DNA of 64,000 bases from the NCBI GenBank assembly GCA_943735955.1, contig OX030970.1, positions 32,501 to 96,500 on the forward strand, written 5' to 3'. Within the stretch, counting starts at the first letter, position 1, and every line of letters begins with the position of its first letter. The notes under the pieces were generated by a model. That model was not told the origin of the DNA. It did no database searches and saw only the letters and a program-made list of their open reading frames with translations. The stretch comes from Piscicola geometra (lineage: Eukaryota; Annelida; Clitellata; Hirudinida; Piscicolidae). This document shows positions 1 through 11,749 of the stretch, in pieces. The position numbers and the translations under genes are program-made.

Positions 1-192
1 TAACCCTAACCCTAACCCTAACCCTAACCCTAACCCTAACCCTAACCCTAACCCTAACCCTAACCCTAACCCTAACCCTAACCCTAACCCTAACCCTAAC
101 CCTAACCCTAACCCTAACCCTAACCCTAACCCTAACCCTAACCCTAACCCTAACCCTAACCCTAACCCTAACCCTAACCCTAACCCTAACCC
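1..192. repeat. Telomere repeat array, (TAACCC)32
   Basis: Thirty-two perfect head-to-tail TAACCC hexamers fill the first 192 bases with no variant unit. Read on the minus strand this is (TTAGGG)n running toward base 1, the orientation expected for the G-rich strand at a left chromosome end. In cells such arrays are copied by telomerase and bound by telomere proteins. The array stops exactly at a hexamer boundary and the satellite starts at the next base. There is no degenerate or variant-repeat zone of the kind seen at the proximal edge of many vertebrate telomeres. The 192 bp is probably a minimum, since assemblies often trim the tip, although telomeres this short are normal in some fungi and protists. 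Confidence 0.97.
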
Positions 193-449
193 GATGAAGA
201 CGATGAAGACGGTGAAGACGGTGAAGACGATGAAGACGATGAAGACGGTGAAGACGATGAAGACGATGAAGACGAACGATGAAGACGGTGAAGACGGTGA
301 AGACGGTGAAGACGGTGAAGACGGTGAAGACGATGAAGACGATGAAGACGATGAAGACGGTGAAGACGGTGAAGACGGTGAAGACGATGAAGACGGTGAA
401 GACGATGAAGACGGTGAAGACGATGAAGACGGTGAAGACGATGAAGACG

Positions 450-2260
450 GTGAAGACGATGAAGACGGTGAAGACGGTGAAGACGATGAAGACGATGAAG
501 ACGGTGAAGACGGTGAAGACGATGAAGACGATGAAGACGGTGAAGACGATGAAGACGATGAAGACGAACGATGAAGACGGTGAAGACGGTGAAGACGGTG
601 AAGACGGTGAAGACGATGAAGACGATGAAGACGATGAAGACGATGAAGACGGTGAAGACGGTGAAGACGGTGAAGACGATGAAGACGGTGAAGACGATGA
701 AGACGGTGAAGACGATGAAAACGGTGAAGACGATGAAGACGGTGAAGACGATGAAGACGATGAAGACGGTGAAGACGGTGAAGACGATGAAGACGATGAA
801 GACGAACGATGAAGACGGTGAAGACGGTGAAGACGGTGAAGACGGTGAAGACGATGAAGACGATGAAGACGATGAAGACGGTGAAGACGGTGAAGACGGT
901 GAAGACGGTGAAGACGATGAAGACGGTGAAGACGATAAAGACGGTGAAAACGATGAAGACGATGAAGACGGTGAAGACGGTGAAGACGGTGAAGACGATG
1001 AAGACGATGAAGACGGTGAAGACGAACGATGAAGACGATGAAGACGGTGAAGACGATGAAGACGATGAAGACGATGAAGACGATGAGGACGATGAAAACG
1101 ATGAAGACGATGAAGACGGTGAAGACGGTGAAGACGATGAAGACGATGAAGACGGTGAAGACGATGAAGACGATGAAGACGGTGAAGACGGTGAAGACGA
1201 TGAAGACGATGAAGACGAACGATGAAGACGGTGAAGACGGTGAAGACGGTGAAGACGGTGAAGACGATGAAGACGATGAAGACGATGAAGACGGTGAAGA
1301 CGGTGAAGACGGTGAAGACGGTGAAGACGATGAAGACGGTGAAGACGATGAAGACGGTGAAGACGATGAAGACGGTGAAGACGGTGAAGACGATGAAGAC
1401 GATGAAGACGGTGAAGACGGTGAAGACGATGAAGACGATGAAGACGGTGAAGACGATGAAGACGATGAAGACGAACGATGAAGACGGTGAAGACGGTGAA
1501 GACGGTGAAGACGGTGAAGACGATGAAGACGATGAAGACGATGAAGACGATGAAGACGGTGAAGACGGTGAAGACGGTGAAGACGATGAAGACGGTGAAG
1601 ACGATGAAGACGGTGAAGACGATGAAAACGGTGAAGACGATGAAGACGGTGAAGACGATGAAGACGATGAAGACGGTGAAGACGGTGAAGACGATGAAGA
1701 CGATGAAGACGAACGATGAAGACGGTGAAGACGGTGAAGACGGTGAAGACGGTGAAGACGATGAAGACGATGAAGACGATGAAGACGGTGAAGACGGTGA
1801 AGACGGTGAAGACGGTGAAGACGATGAAGACGGTGAAGACGATAAAGACGGTGAAAACGATGAAGACGATGAAGACGGTGAAGACGGTGAAGACGGTGAA
1901 GACGATGAAGACGATGAAGACGGTGAAGACGAACGATGAAGACGATGAAGACGGTGAAGACGATGAAGACGATGAAGACGATGAAGACGATGAGGACGAT
2001 GAAAACGATGAAGACGATGAAGACGGTGAAGACGGTGAAGACGATGAAGACGATGAAGACGGTGAAGACGATGAAGACGATGAAGACGGTGAAGACGGTG
2101 AAGACGATGAAGACGATGAAGACGAACGATGAAGACGGTGAAGACGGTGAAGACGGTGAAGACGGTGAAGACGATGAAGACGATGAAGACGATGAAGACG
2201 GTGAAGACGGTGAAGACGGTGAAGACGGTGAAGACGATGAAGACGGTGAAGACGATAAAG
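450..2260. repeat. Tandem 907-bp higher-order repeat, two copies
   Basis: Junctions at 566, 804 and 1024 recur at 1473, 1711 and 1931, each shifted by 907 bp, with the same order of D, G and variant units between them (for example GATGAAAAC, GATAAAGAC and GATGAGGAC). The period equals 99 nonamers plus 4 GAAC elements (891+16). Identity runs from about 450/1357 to about 1353/2260. A further 413-bp echo (1716 to 2129, 1936 to 2349) follows directly. A private change gives CTATG in place of CGATG near 2271. Confidence 0.85.
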
Positions 2261-2536
2261 ACGGTGAAAACTATGAAGACGATGAAGACGGTGAAGACGG
2301 TGAAGACGGTGAAGACGATGAAGACGATGAAGACGGTGAAGACGAACGATGAAGACGATGAAGACGGTGAAGACGATGAAGACGATGAAGACGATGAAGA
2401 CGATGAGGACGATGAAAACGATGAAGACGATGAAGACGGTGAAGACGGTGAAGACGATGAAGACGATGAAGACGGTGAAGACGATGAAGACGATGAAGAC
2501 GAACGATGAAGACGGTGAAGACGGTGAAGACGGTGA
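1711..2536. repeat. Tandem 413-bp repeat, two copies
   Basis: The two-junction segment starting at GAAC 1711 is repeated from GAAC 2124. The period is 413 bp, or 45 nonamers plus two GAAC elements. The unit order, including GATAAAGAC and then GATGAGGAC and GATGAAAAC, is preserved. It overlaps the second 907-bp copy, so it is a later or nested event. Identity fades near the next junction at 2501. Confidence 0.75.
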
Positions 2537-2708
2537 AGACGGTGAAGACGATGAAGACGATGAAGACGATGAAGACGATGAAGACGGTGAAGACGGTGAA
2601 GACGGTGAAGACGATGAAGACGGTGAAGACGATGAAGACGGTGAAGACGATGAAGACGGTGAAGACGATGAAAACGGTGAAGACGATGAAGACGGTGAAG
2701 ACGATGAA

Positions 2709-4919
2709 GACGATGAAGACGGTGAAGACGGTGAAGACGATGAAGACGATGAAGACGGTGAAGACGATGAAGACGATGAAGACGAACGATGAAGACGGTG
2801 AAGACGGTGAAGACGGTGAAGACGGTGAAGACGATGAAGACGATGAAGACGATGAAGACGGTGAAGACGGTGAAGACGGTGAAGACGGTGAAGACGATGA
2901 AGACGGTGAAGACGATAAAGACGGTGAAAACGATGAAGACGATGAAGACGGTGAAGACGGTGAAGACGGTGAAGACGATGAAGACGATGAAGACGGTGAA
3001 GACGAACGATGAAGACGATGAAGACGGTGAAGACGATGAAGACGATGAAGACGATGAAGACGATGAGGACGATGAAAACGATGAAGACGATGAAGACGAT
3101 GAAGACGATGAAGACGATGAAGACGATGAAGACGATGAAGACGATGAAGACGATGAAGACGATGAAGACGATAAGGACGATGAAGACGATGAAGACGATG
3201 AAGACGAACGATGAAGACGATGAAGACGATGAAGACGATGAAGACGATGAAGACAATGAAGACGATGAAGATGATGAAGACGATGAAGACGATGAAGACG
3301 ATGAAGACGATGAAGACGATGAAGACGAAGAAGACGATGAAGACGATGAAGACGATGAAGACGATGAAGACGATGAAGATGAACGATGAAGACGATGAAG
3401 ACGATGGAGACGATGAAGACGATGAAGACGATTAAGACGATGAAGACGATGAAGACGAACTATGAAAACGATGAAGACGATGAAGACGATGAAGACAATG
3501 AAGACGATGAAGACGATGAAGACGATGAAGACGATGGGAACGATGAAGACGATGAAGACGATGAAGACGATGAAGACGATGAAGACGATGAAGACGAACG
3601 ATGAAGACGATGAAGACGATGAAGACGAACGATGTAGACGATGAAGACGATGAAGACGGTGGAGACGATGAAGACGATGAAGACGGTGAAGACGAACGAT
3701 GAAGACGAACGATGAAGACGGTGAAGACGATGAAGACGGTGGAGACGATGAAGACGATGAAGACGGTGAAGACGAACGATGAAGACGAACGATGAAGACG
3801 ATGAAGACGGTGAAGACGAACGATGAAGACGATGAAGACGGTGAAGACGGTGAAGACGATGAAGACGATGAAGACGGTGAAGACGATGAAGACGATGAAG
3901 ACGGTGAAGACGATGAAGACGATGAAGACGAACGATGAAGACGGTGAAGACGGTGAAGACGGTGAAGACGGTGAAGACGATGAAGACGATGAAGACGATG
4001 AAGACGGTGAAGACGGTGAAGACGATGAAGACGATGAAGACGAACGATGAAGACGATGAAGACGATGAAGACGATGAAGACGATGAAGACAATGAAGACG
4101 ATGAAGATGATGAAGACGATGAAGACGATGAAGACGATGAAGACGATGAAGACGATGAAGACGAAGAAGACCATGAAGACGATGAAGACGATGAAGACGA
4201 TGAAGACGATGAAGATGAACGATGAAGACGATGAATACGATGGAGACGATGAAGACGATGAAGACGATTAAGACGATGAAGACGATGAAGACGAACTATG
4301 AAAACGATGAAGACGATGAAGACAATGAAGACGATGAAGACGATGAAGACGATGAAGACGATGAAGACGATGAAGACGATAAAGACGATGAAGACGATGA
4401 AAACGATGAAGACGAACGATGTAGACGATGAAGACGATGAAGACGGTGGAGACGATGAAGACGATGAAGACGGTGAAGACGAACGATGAAGACGAACGAT
4501 GAAGACGGTGAAGACGATGAAGACGGTGGAGACGATGAAGACGATGAAGACGGTGAAGACGAACGATGAAGACGAACGATGAAGACGATGAAGACGGTGA
4601 AGACGAACGATGAAGACGATGAAGACGGTGAAGACGGTGAAGACCATGAAGACGATGAAGACGGTGAAGACGATGAAGACGATGAAGACGGTGAAGACGA
4701 TGAAGACGATGAAGACGAACGATGAAGACGGTGAAGACGGTGAAGACGGTGAAGACGGTGAAGACGATGAAGACGATGAAGACGATGAAGACGGTGAAGA
4801 CGGTGAAGACGGTGAAGACGATGAAGACGGTGAAAACGATGAAGATGGTGAAGACGATGAAGACGATGAAGACGAACGATGAAGACGATGAAGACGGTGA
4901 AGACGATGAAGACCGTGAA
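2709..4919. repeat. 2,211-bp HOR, copy 1
   Basis: This copy holds 24 GAAC elements and 235 nonamers, which sums exactly to 2,211 bp. It opens G-rich, passes through a D-rich stretch with GATAAGGAC, CAATG and TGATG variants, and then has a cluster of closely spaced GAAC elements around GATGTAGAC and GGTGGAGAC (3597-3822). A diverged echo of the second half follows at +836 bp and then +787 bp (3211 to 4047, 3823 to 4610), so the HOR is itself built from two related halves of about 0.8 kb. Diagnostic variants are GATGGGAAC near 3534, a CCATG unit at 4171, GAATAC near 4234 and CCGTG at 4911. Confidence 0.88.
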
Positions 4920-7130
4920 GACGATGAAGACGGTGAAGACGGTGAAGACGATGAAGACGATGAAGACGGTGAAGACGATGAAGACGATGAAGACGAACGA
5001 TGAAGACGGTGAAGACGGTGAAGACGGTGAAGACGGTGAAGACGATGAAGACGATGAAGACGATGAAGACGGTGAAGACGGTGAAGACGGTGAAGACGGT
5101 GAAGACGATGAAGACGGTGAAGACGATAAAGACGGTGAAAACGATGAAGACGATGAAGACGGTGAAGACGGTGAAGACGGTGAAGACGATGAAGACGATG
5201 AAGACGGTGAAGACGAACGATGAAGACGATGAAGACGGTGAAGACGATGAAGACGATGAAGACGATGAAGACGATGAGGACGATGAAAACGATGAAGACG
5301 ATGAAGACGATGAAGACGATGAAGACGATGAAGACGATGAAGACGATGAAGACGATGAAGACGATGAAGACGATGAAGACGATAAGGACGATGAAGACGA
5401 TGAAGACGATGAAGACGAACGATGAAGACGATGAAGACGATGAAGACGATGAAGACGATGAAGACAATGAAGACGATGAAGATGATGAAGACGATGAAGA
5501 CGATGAAGACGATGAAGACGATGAAGACGATGAAGACGAAGAAGACGATGAAGACGATGAAGACGATGAAGACGATGAAGACGATGAAGATGAACGATGA
5601 AGACGATGAAGACGATGGAGACGATGAAGACGATGAAGACGATTAAGACGATGAAGACGATGAAGACGAACTATGAAAACGATGAAGACGATGAAGACGA
5701 TGAAGACAATGAAGACGATGAAGACGATGAAGACGATGAAGACGATGGGAACGATGAAGACGATGAAGACGATGAAGACGATGAAGACGATGAAGACGAT
5801 GAAGACGAACGATGAAGACGATGAAGACGATGAAGACGAACGATGTAGACGATGAAGACGATGAAGACGGTGGAGACGATGAAGACGATGAAGACGGTGA
5901 AGACGAACGATGAAGACGAACGATGAAGACGGTGAAGACGATGAAGACGGTGGAGACGATGAAGACGATGAAGACGGTGAAGACGAACGATGAAGACGAA
6001 CGATGAAGACGATGAAGACGGTGAAGACGAACGATGAAGACGATGAAGACGGTGAAGACGGTGAAGACGATGAAGACGATGAAGACGGTGAAGACGATGA
6101 AGACGATGAAGACGGTGAAGACGATGAAGACGATGAAGACGAACGATGAAGACGGTGAAGACGGTGAAGACGGTGAAGACGGTGAAGACGATGAAGACGA
6201 TGAAGACGATGAAGACGGTGAAGACGGTGAAGACGATGAAGACGATGAAGACGAACGATGAAGACGATGAAGACGATGAAGACGATGAAGACGATGAAGA
6301 CAATGAAGACGATGAAGATGATGAAGACGATGAAGACGATGAAGACGATGAAGACGATGAAGACGATGAAGACGAAGAAGACCATGAAGACGATGAAGAC
6401 GATGAAGACGATGAAGACGATGAAGATGAACGATGAAGACGATGAATACGATGGAGACGATGAAGACGATGAAGACGATTAAGACGATGAAGACGATGAA
6501 GACGAACTATGAAAACGATGAAGACGATGAAGACAATGAAGACGATGAAGACGATGAAGACGATGAAGACGATGAAGACGATGAAGACGATAAAGACGAT
6601 GAAGACGATGAAAACGATGAAGACGAACGATGTAGACGATGAAGACGATGAAGACGGTGGAGACGATGAAGACGATGAAGACGGTGAAGACGAACGATGA
6701 AGACGAACGATGAAGACGGTGAAGACGATGAAGACGGTGGAGACGATGAAGACGATGAAGACGGTGAAGACGAACGATGAAGACGAACGATGAAGACGAT
6801 GAAGACGGTGAAGACGAACGATGAAGACGATGAAGACGGTGAAGACGGTGAAGACCATGAAGACGATGAAGACGGTGAAGACGATGAAGACGATGAAGAC
6901 GGTGAAGACGATGAAGACGATGAAGACGAACGATGAAGACGGTGAAGACGGTGAAGACGGTGAAGACGGTGAAGACGATGAAGACGATGAAGACGATGAA
7001 GACGGTGAAGACGGTGAAGACGGTGAAGACGATGAAGACGGTGAAAACGATGAAGATGGTGAAGACGATGAAGACGATGAAGACGAACGATGAAGACGAT
7101 GAAGACGGTGAAGACGATGAAGACCGTGAA
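4920..7130. repeat. 2,211-bp HOR, copy 2
   Basis: This is a head-to-tail copy of 2709-4919. Rare variants recur at exactly +2,211: GATGGGAAC near 5745, CCATG at 6382, GAATAC near 6445 and CCGTG at 7122. Every junction also recurs at that spacing. Identity ends about 7139, where the order of D and G units departs. The near-perfect match implies a recent duplication compared with the divergence between the two halves inside each copy. Confidence 0.88.
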
Positions 7131-7180
7131 GACGATGAAGACGATGAAGACGGTGAAGACGATGAAGACGGTGAAGACGA

Positions 7181-7550
7181 ACGATAAAGACGGTGAAGAA
7201 GATGAAGACGGTGAAGACGGTGAAGACGATGAAGACGATGAAGACAATGAAGACGGTGAAGACGATGAAGACGATGAAGACGATGAAGACGGTGAAGACG
7301 ATGAAGACCGTGAAGACGATGAAGACGATGAAGACGGTGAAGACGATGAAGACGGTGAAGACGAACGATAAAGACGGTGAAGAAGATGAAGACGGTGAAG
7401 ACGATGAAGACGATGAAGACGATGAAGACGAACGATGAAGACGATGAAGACGGTGAAGACGATGAAGACGGTGAAGACGATGAAGACGGTGAAGACGATG
7501 AAGACGGTGAAAACGATGAAGACGGTGAAGACGATGAAGACGGTGAAGAC
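7181..7550. repeat. Tandem 184-bp duplication
   Basis: A GAACGATAAAGAC junction followed by GGTGAAGAAGATG occurs near 7184 and again 184 bp later. The period is 20 nonamers plus one GAAC. The related locus at 23.07 kb has only one such unit. Confidence 0.8.
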
Positions 7551-7685
7551 GATGAAGACGGTGAAGACGATGAAGACGGTGAAGACGATGAAGACGGTGA
7601 AGACGATGAAGACGATGAAGACGGTGAAGACGGTGAAGACGATGAAGACGATGAAGACGGTGAAGACGATGAAGACGATGAAGAC

Positions 7686-9464
7686 GAACGATGAAGACGG
7701 TGAAGACGGTGAAGACGGTGAAGACGGTGAAGACGGTGAAGACGATGAAGACGATGAAGACGATGAAGACGGTGAAGACGGTGAAGACGGTGAAGACGAT
7801 GAAGACGGTGAAGACGATGAAGACGGTGAAGACAATGAAGACGGTGAAGACGATGAAGACGGTGAAGACGATGAAGACGGTGAAGACGATGAAGACGATG
7901 AAGACGGTGAAGACGGTGAAGACGATGAAGACGATGAAGACGGTGAAGACGATGAAGACGATGAAGACGGTGAAGACGGTGAAGACGGTGAAGACGATGA
8001 AGACGATGAAGACGATGAAGACGGTGAAGACGGTGAAGACGGTGAAGACGATGAAGACGGTGAAAACGATGAAGATGGTGAAGACGATGAAGACGATGAA
8101 GACGAACGATGAAGACGGTGAAGACGATGAAGACGGTGAAAACGATGAAGACGGTGAAGACGATGAAGACGGTGAAGACGATGAAGACGGTGAAGACGAT
8201 GAAGACGGTGAAGACGATGAAGACGATGAAGACGGTGAAGACGGTGAAGACGATGAAGACGATGAAGACGGTGAAGACGATGAAGACGATGAAGACGAAC
8301 GATGAAGACGGTGAAGACGGTGAAGACGGTGAAGACGGTGAAGACGATGAAGACGATGAAGACGATGAAGACGGTGAAGACGGTGAAGACGGTGAAGACG
8401 ATGAAGACGGTGAAGACGATGAAGACGGTGAAGACGATGAAGACGGTGAAGACGATGAAGACGGTGAAGACGATGAAGACGGTGAAGACGATGAAGACGA
8501 TGAAGACGGTGAAGACGGTGAAGACGATGAAGACGATGAAGACGGTGAAGACGATGAAGACGATGAAGACGAACGATGAAGACGGTGAAGACGGTGAAGA
8601 CGGTGAAGACGGTGAAGACGATGAAGACGATGAAGACGATGAAGACGGTGAAGACGGTGAAGACGGTGAAGACGATGAAGACGGTGAAGACGATGAAGAC
8701 GGTGAAGACGATGAAGACGGTGAAGACGATGAAGACGGTGAAGACGATGAAGACGGTGAAGACGATGAAGACGATGAAGACGGTGAAGACGGTGAAGACG
8801 ATGAAGACAATGAAGACGGTGAAGACGATGAAGACGATGAAGACGAACGATGAAGACGGTGAAGACGGTGAAGACGGTGAAGACGATGAAGACGATGAAG
8901 ACGGTGAAGACGATGAAGACGGTGAAGACGATGAAGACGGTGAAGACGATGAAGACGGTGAAGACGATGAAGACGATGAAGACGGTGAAGACGGTGAAGA
9001 CGATGAAGACGATGAAGACGGTGAAGACGATGAAGACGATGAAGACGAACGATGAAGACGGTGAAGACGGTGAAGACGGTGAAGACGGTGAAGACGGTGA
9101 AGACGATGAAGACGATGAAGACGATGAAGACGGTGAAGACGGTGAAGACGGTGAAGACGATGAAGACGGTGAAGACGATGAAGACGGTGAAGACAATGAA
9201 GACGGTGAAGACGATGAAGACGGTGAAGACGATGAAGACGGTGAAGACGATGAAGACGATGAAGACGGTGAAGACGGTGAAGACGATGAAGACGATGAAG
9301 ACGGTGAAGACGATGAAGACGATGAAGACGGTGAAGACGGTGAAGACGGTGAAGACGATGAAGACGATGAAGACGATGAAGACGGTGAAGACGGTGAAGA
9401 CGGTGAAGACGATGAAGACGGTGAAAACGATGAAGATGGTGAAGACGATGAAGACGATGAAGAC
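7686..9464. repeat. 1,361-bp-spaced duplicate pair
   Basis: Unit order from 7686 to 8103 is repeated at 9047 to 9464, including the CAATG variant (7833 and 9194) and the GGTGAAAAC, GATGAAGAT pair near the end. The spacing of 1,361 bp equals 149 nonamers plus five GAAC. The right end of identity is precise: copy 1 meets a GAAC at 8104 where copy 2 continues with G units. Identity also extends about 150 bp to the left of both copies. Confidence 0.8.
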
Positions 9465-11749
9465 GGTGAAGACGGTGAAGACGATGAAGACGATGAAGAC
9501 GGTGAAGACGATGAAGACGATGAAGACGAACGATGAAGACGGTGAAGACGGTGAAGACGGTGAAGACGGTGAAGACGGTGAAGACGATGAAGACGATGAA
9601 GACGATGAAGACGGTGAAGACGGTGAAGACGGTGAAGACGATGAAGACGGTGAAGACGATGAAGACGGTGAAGACGATGAAGACGGTGAAGACGATGAAG
9701 ACGGTGAAGACGATGAAGACGGTGAAGACGATGAAGACGATGAAGACGGTGAAGACGGTGAAGACGATGAAGACGATGAAGACGGTGAAGACGATGAAGA
9801 CGATGAAGACGAACGATGAAGACGGTGAAGACGGTGAAGACGGTGAAGACGGTGAAGACGGTGAAGACGATGAAGACGATGAAGACGATGAAGACGGTGA
9901 AGACGGTGAAGACGGTGAAGACGATGAAGACGGTGAAGACGATGAAGACGGTGAAGACGATGAAGACGGTGAAGACGATGAAGACGGTGAAGACGATGAA
10001 GACGGTGAAGACGATGAAGACGATGAAGACGGTGAAGACGGTGAAGACGATGAAGACGATGAAGACGGTGAAGACGATGAAGACGATGAAGACGAACGAT
10101 GAAGACGGTGAAGACGGTGAAGACGGTGAAGACGATGAAGACGATGAAGACGGTGAAGACGGTGAAGACGGTGAAGACGATGAAGACGGTGAAAACGATG
10201 AAGATGGTGAAGACGATGAAGACGATGAAGACGAACGATGAAGACGGTGAAGACGATGAAGACGGTGAAGACGATGAAGACGGTGAAAACGATGAAGACG
10301 ATGAAGACGAACGATGAAGACGGTGAAGACGGTGAAGACGGTGAAGACGGTGAAGACGGTGAAGACGATGAAGACGATGAAGACGATGAAGACGGTGAAG
10401 ACGATGAAGACGGTGAAGACGATGAAGACGGTGAAGACGATGAAGACGATGAAGACGGTGAAGACGGTGAAGACGATGAAGACGATGAAGACGGTGAAGA
10501 CGATGAAGACGATGAAGACGATGAAGACGGTGAAGACGGTGAAGACGGTGAAGACGATGAAGACGGTGAAGACGATGAAGACGGTGAAGACGATGAAGAC
10601 GGTGAAGACGATGAAGACGGTGAAGACGATGAAGACGGTGAAGACGATGAAGACGATGAAGACGGTGAAGACGGTGAAGACGATGAAGACGATGAAGACG
10701 GTGAAGACGATGAAGACGATGAAGACGAACGATGAAGACGGTGAAGACGGTGAAGACGGTGAAGACGGTGAAGACGGTGAAGACGATGAAGACGATGAAG
10801 ACGATGAAGACGGTGAAGACGGTGAAGACGGTGAAGACGATGAAGACGGTGAAGACGATGAAGACGGTGAAGACGATGAAGACGGTGAAGACGATGAAGA
10901 CGGTGAAGACGATGAAGACGGTGAAGACGATGAAGACGATGAAGACGGTGAAGACGGTGAAGACGGTGAAGACGATGAAGACGATGAAGACGGTGAAGAC
11001 GAACGATGAAGACGATGAAGACGGTGAAGACGATGAAGACGATGAAGACGATGAAGACGATGAGGACGATGAAAACGATGAAGACGATGAAGACGGTGAA
11101 GACGGTGAAGACGGTGAAGACGATGAAGACGATGAAGACGGTGAAGACGATGAAGACGATGAAGACGGTGAAGACGGTGAAGACGATGAAGACGATGAAG
11201 ACGAACGATGAAGACGGTGAAGACGGTGAAGACGGTGAAGACGGTGAAGACGATGAAGACGATGAAGACGATGAAGACGGTGAAGACGGTGAAGACGGTG
11301 AAGACGGTGAAGACGATGAAGACGGTGAAGACGATAAAGACGGTGAAAACGATGAAGACGATGAAGACGGTGAAGACGATGAAGACGGTGAAGACGAACG
11401 ATGAAGACGATGAAGACGGTGAAGACGATGAAGACGATGAAGACGATGAAGACGATGAGGACGATGAAAACGATGAAGACGATGAAGACGGTGAAGACGG
11501 TGAAGACGATGAAGACGATGAAGACGGTGAAGACGATGAAGACGATGAAGACGAACGATGAAGACGGTGAAGACGGTGAAGACGGTGAAGACGATGAAGA
11601 CGATGAAGACGATGAAGACGATGAAGACGGTGAAGACGGTGAAGACGGTGAAGACGATGAAGACGGTGAAGACGATGAAGACGGTGAAGACGATGAAGAC
11701 GGTGAAGACGATGAAAACGGTGAAGACGATGAAGACGGTGAAGACGATG

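Larger units (their letters stand above)
193..2708. repeat. Telomere-proximal G-rich nonamer block
   Basis: GGTGAAGAC and GATGAAGAC are mixed in this first block after the telomere. GAAC elements begin at 274, 566, 804, 1024, 1217, 1473, 1711, 1931, 2124, 2344 and 2501. The gaps are 292, 238, 220, 193, 256, 238, 220, 193, 220 and 157 bp, all equal to 9n+4. The 238-220-193-256 series repeats, which exposes the 907-bp HOR. Forward ORFs here begin at one GAACGATG and end two junctions later, so none is treated as a gene. Confidence 0.9.

Noticed and set aside
194..3389. Forward ORFs coding acidic Asp-Glu-Asp/Gly-Glu-Asp and Met-Lys-Thr repeats, 60-255 aa, throughout the window
   Set aside because: Starts and stops are fixed by GAAC junctions and each ORF crosses one frame change by construction. 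There is no domain, no codon bias beyond the repeat and no upstream signal.
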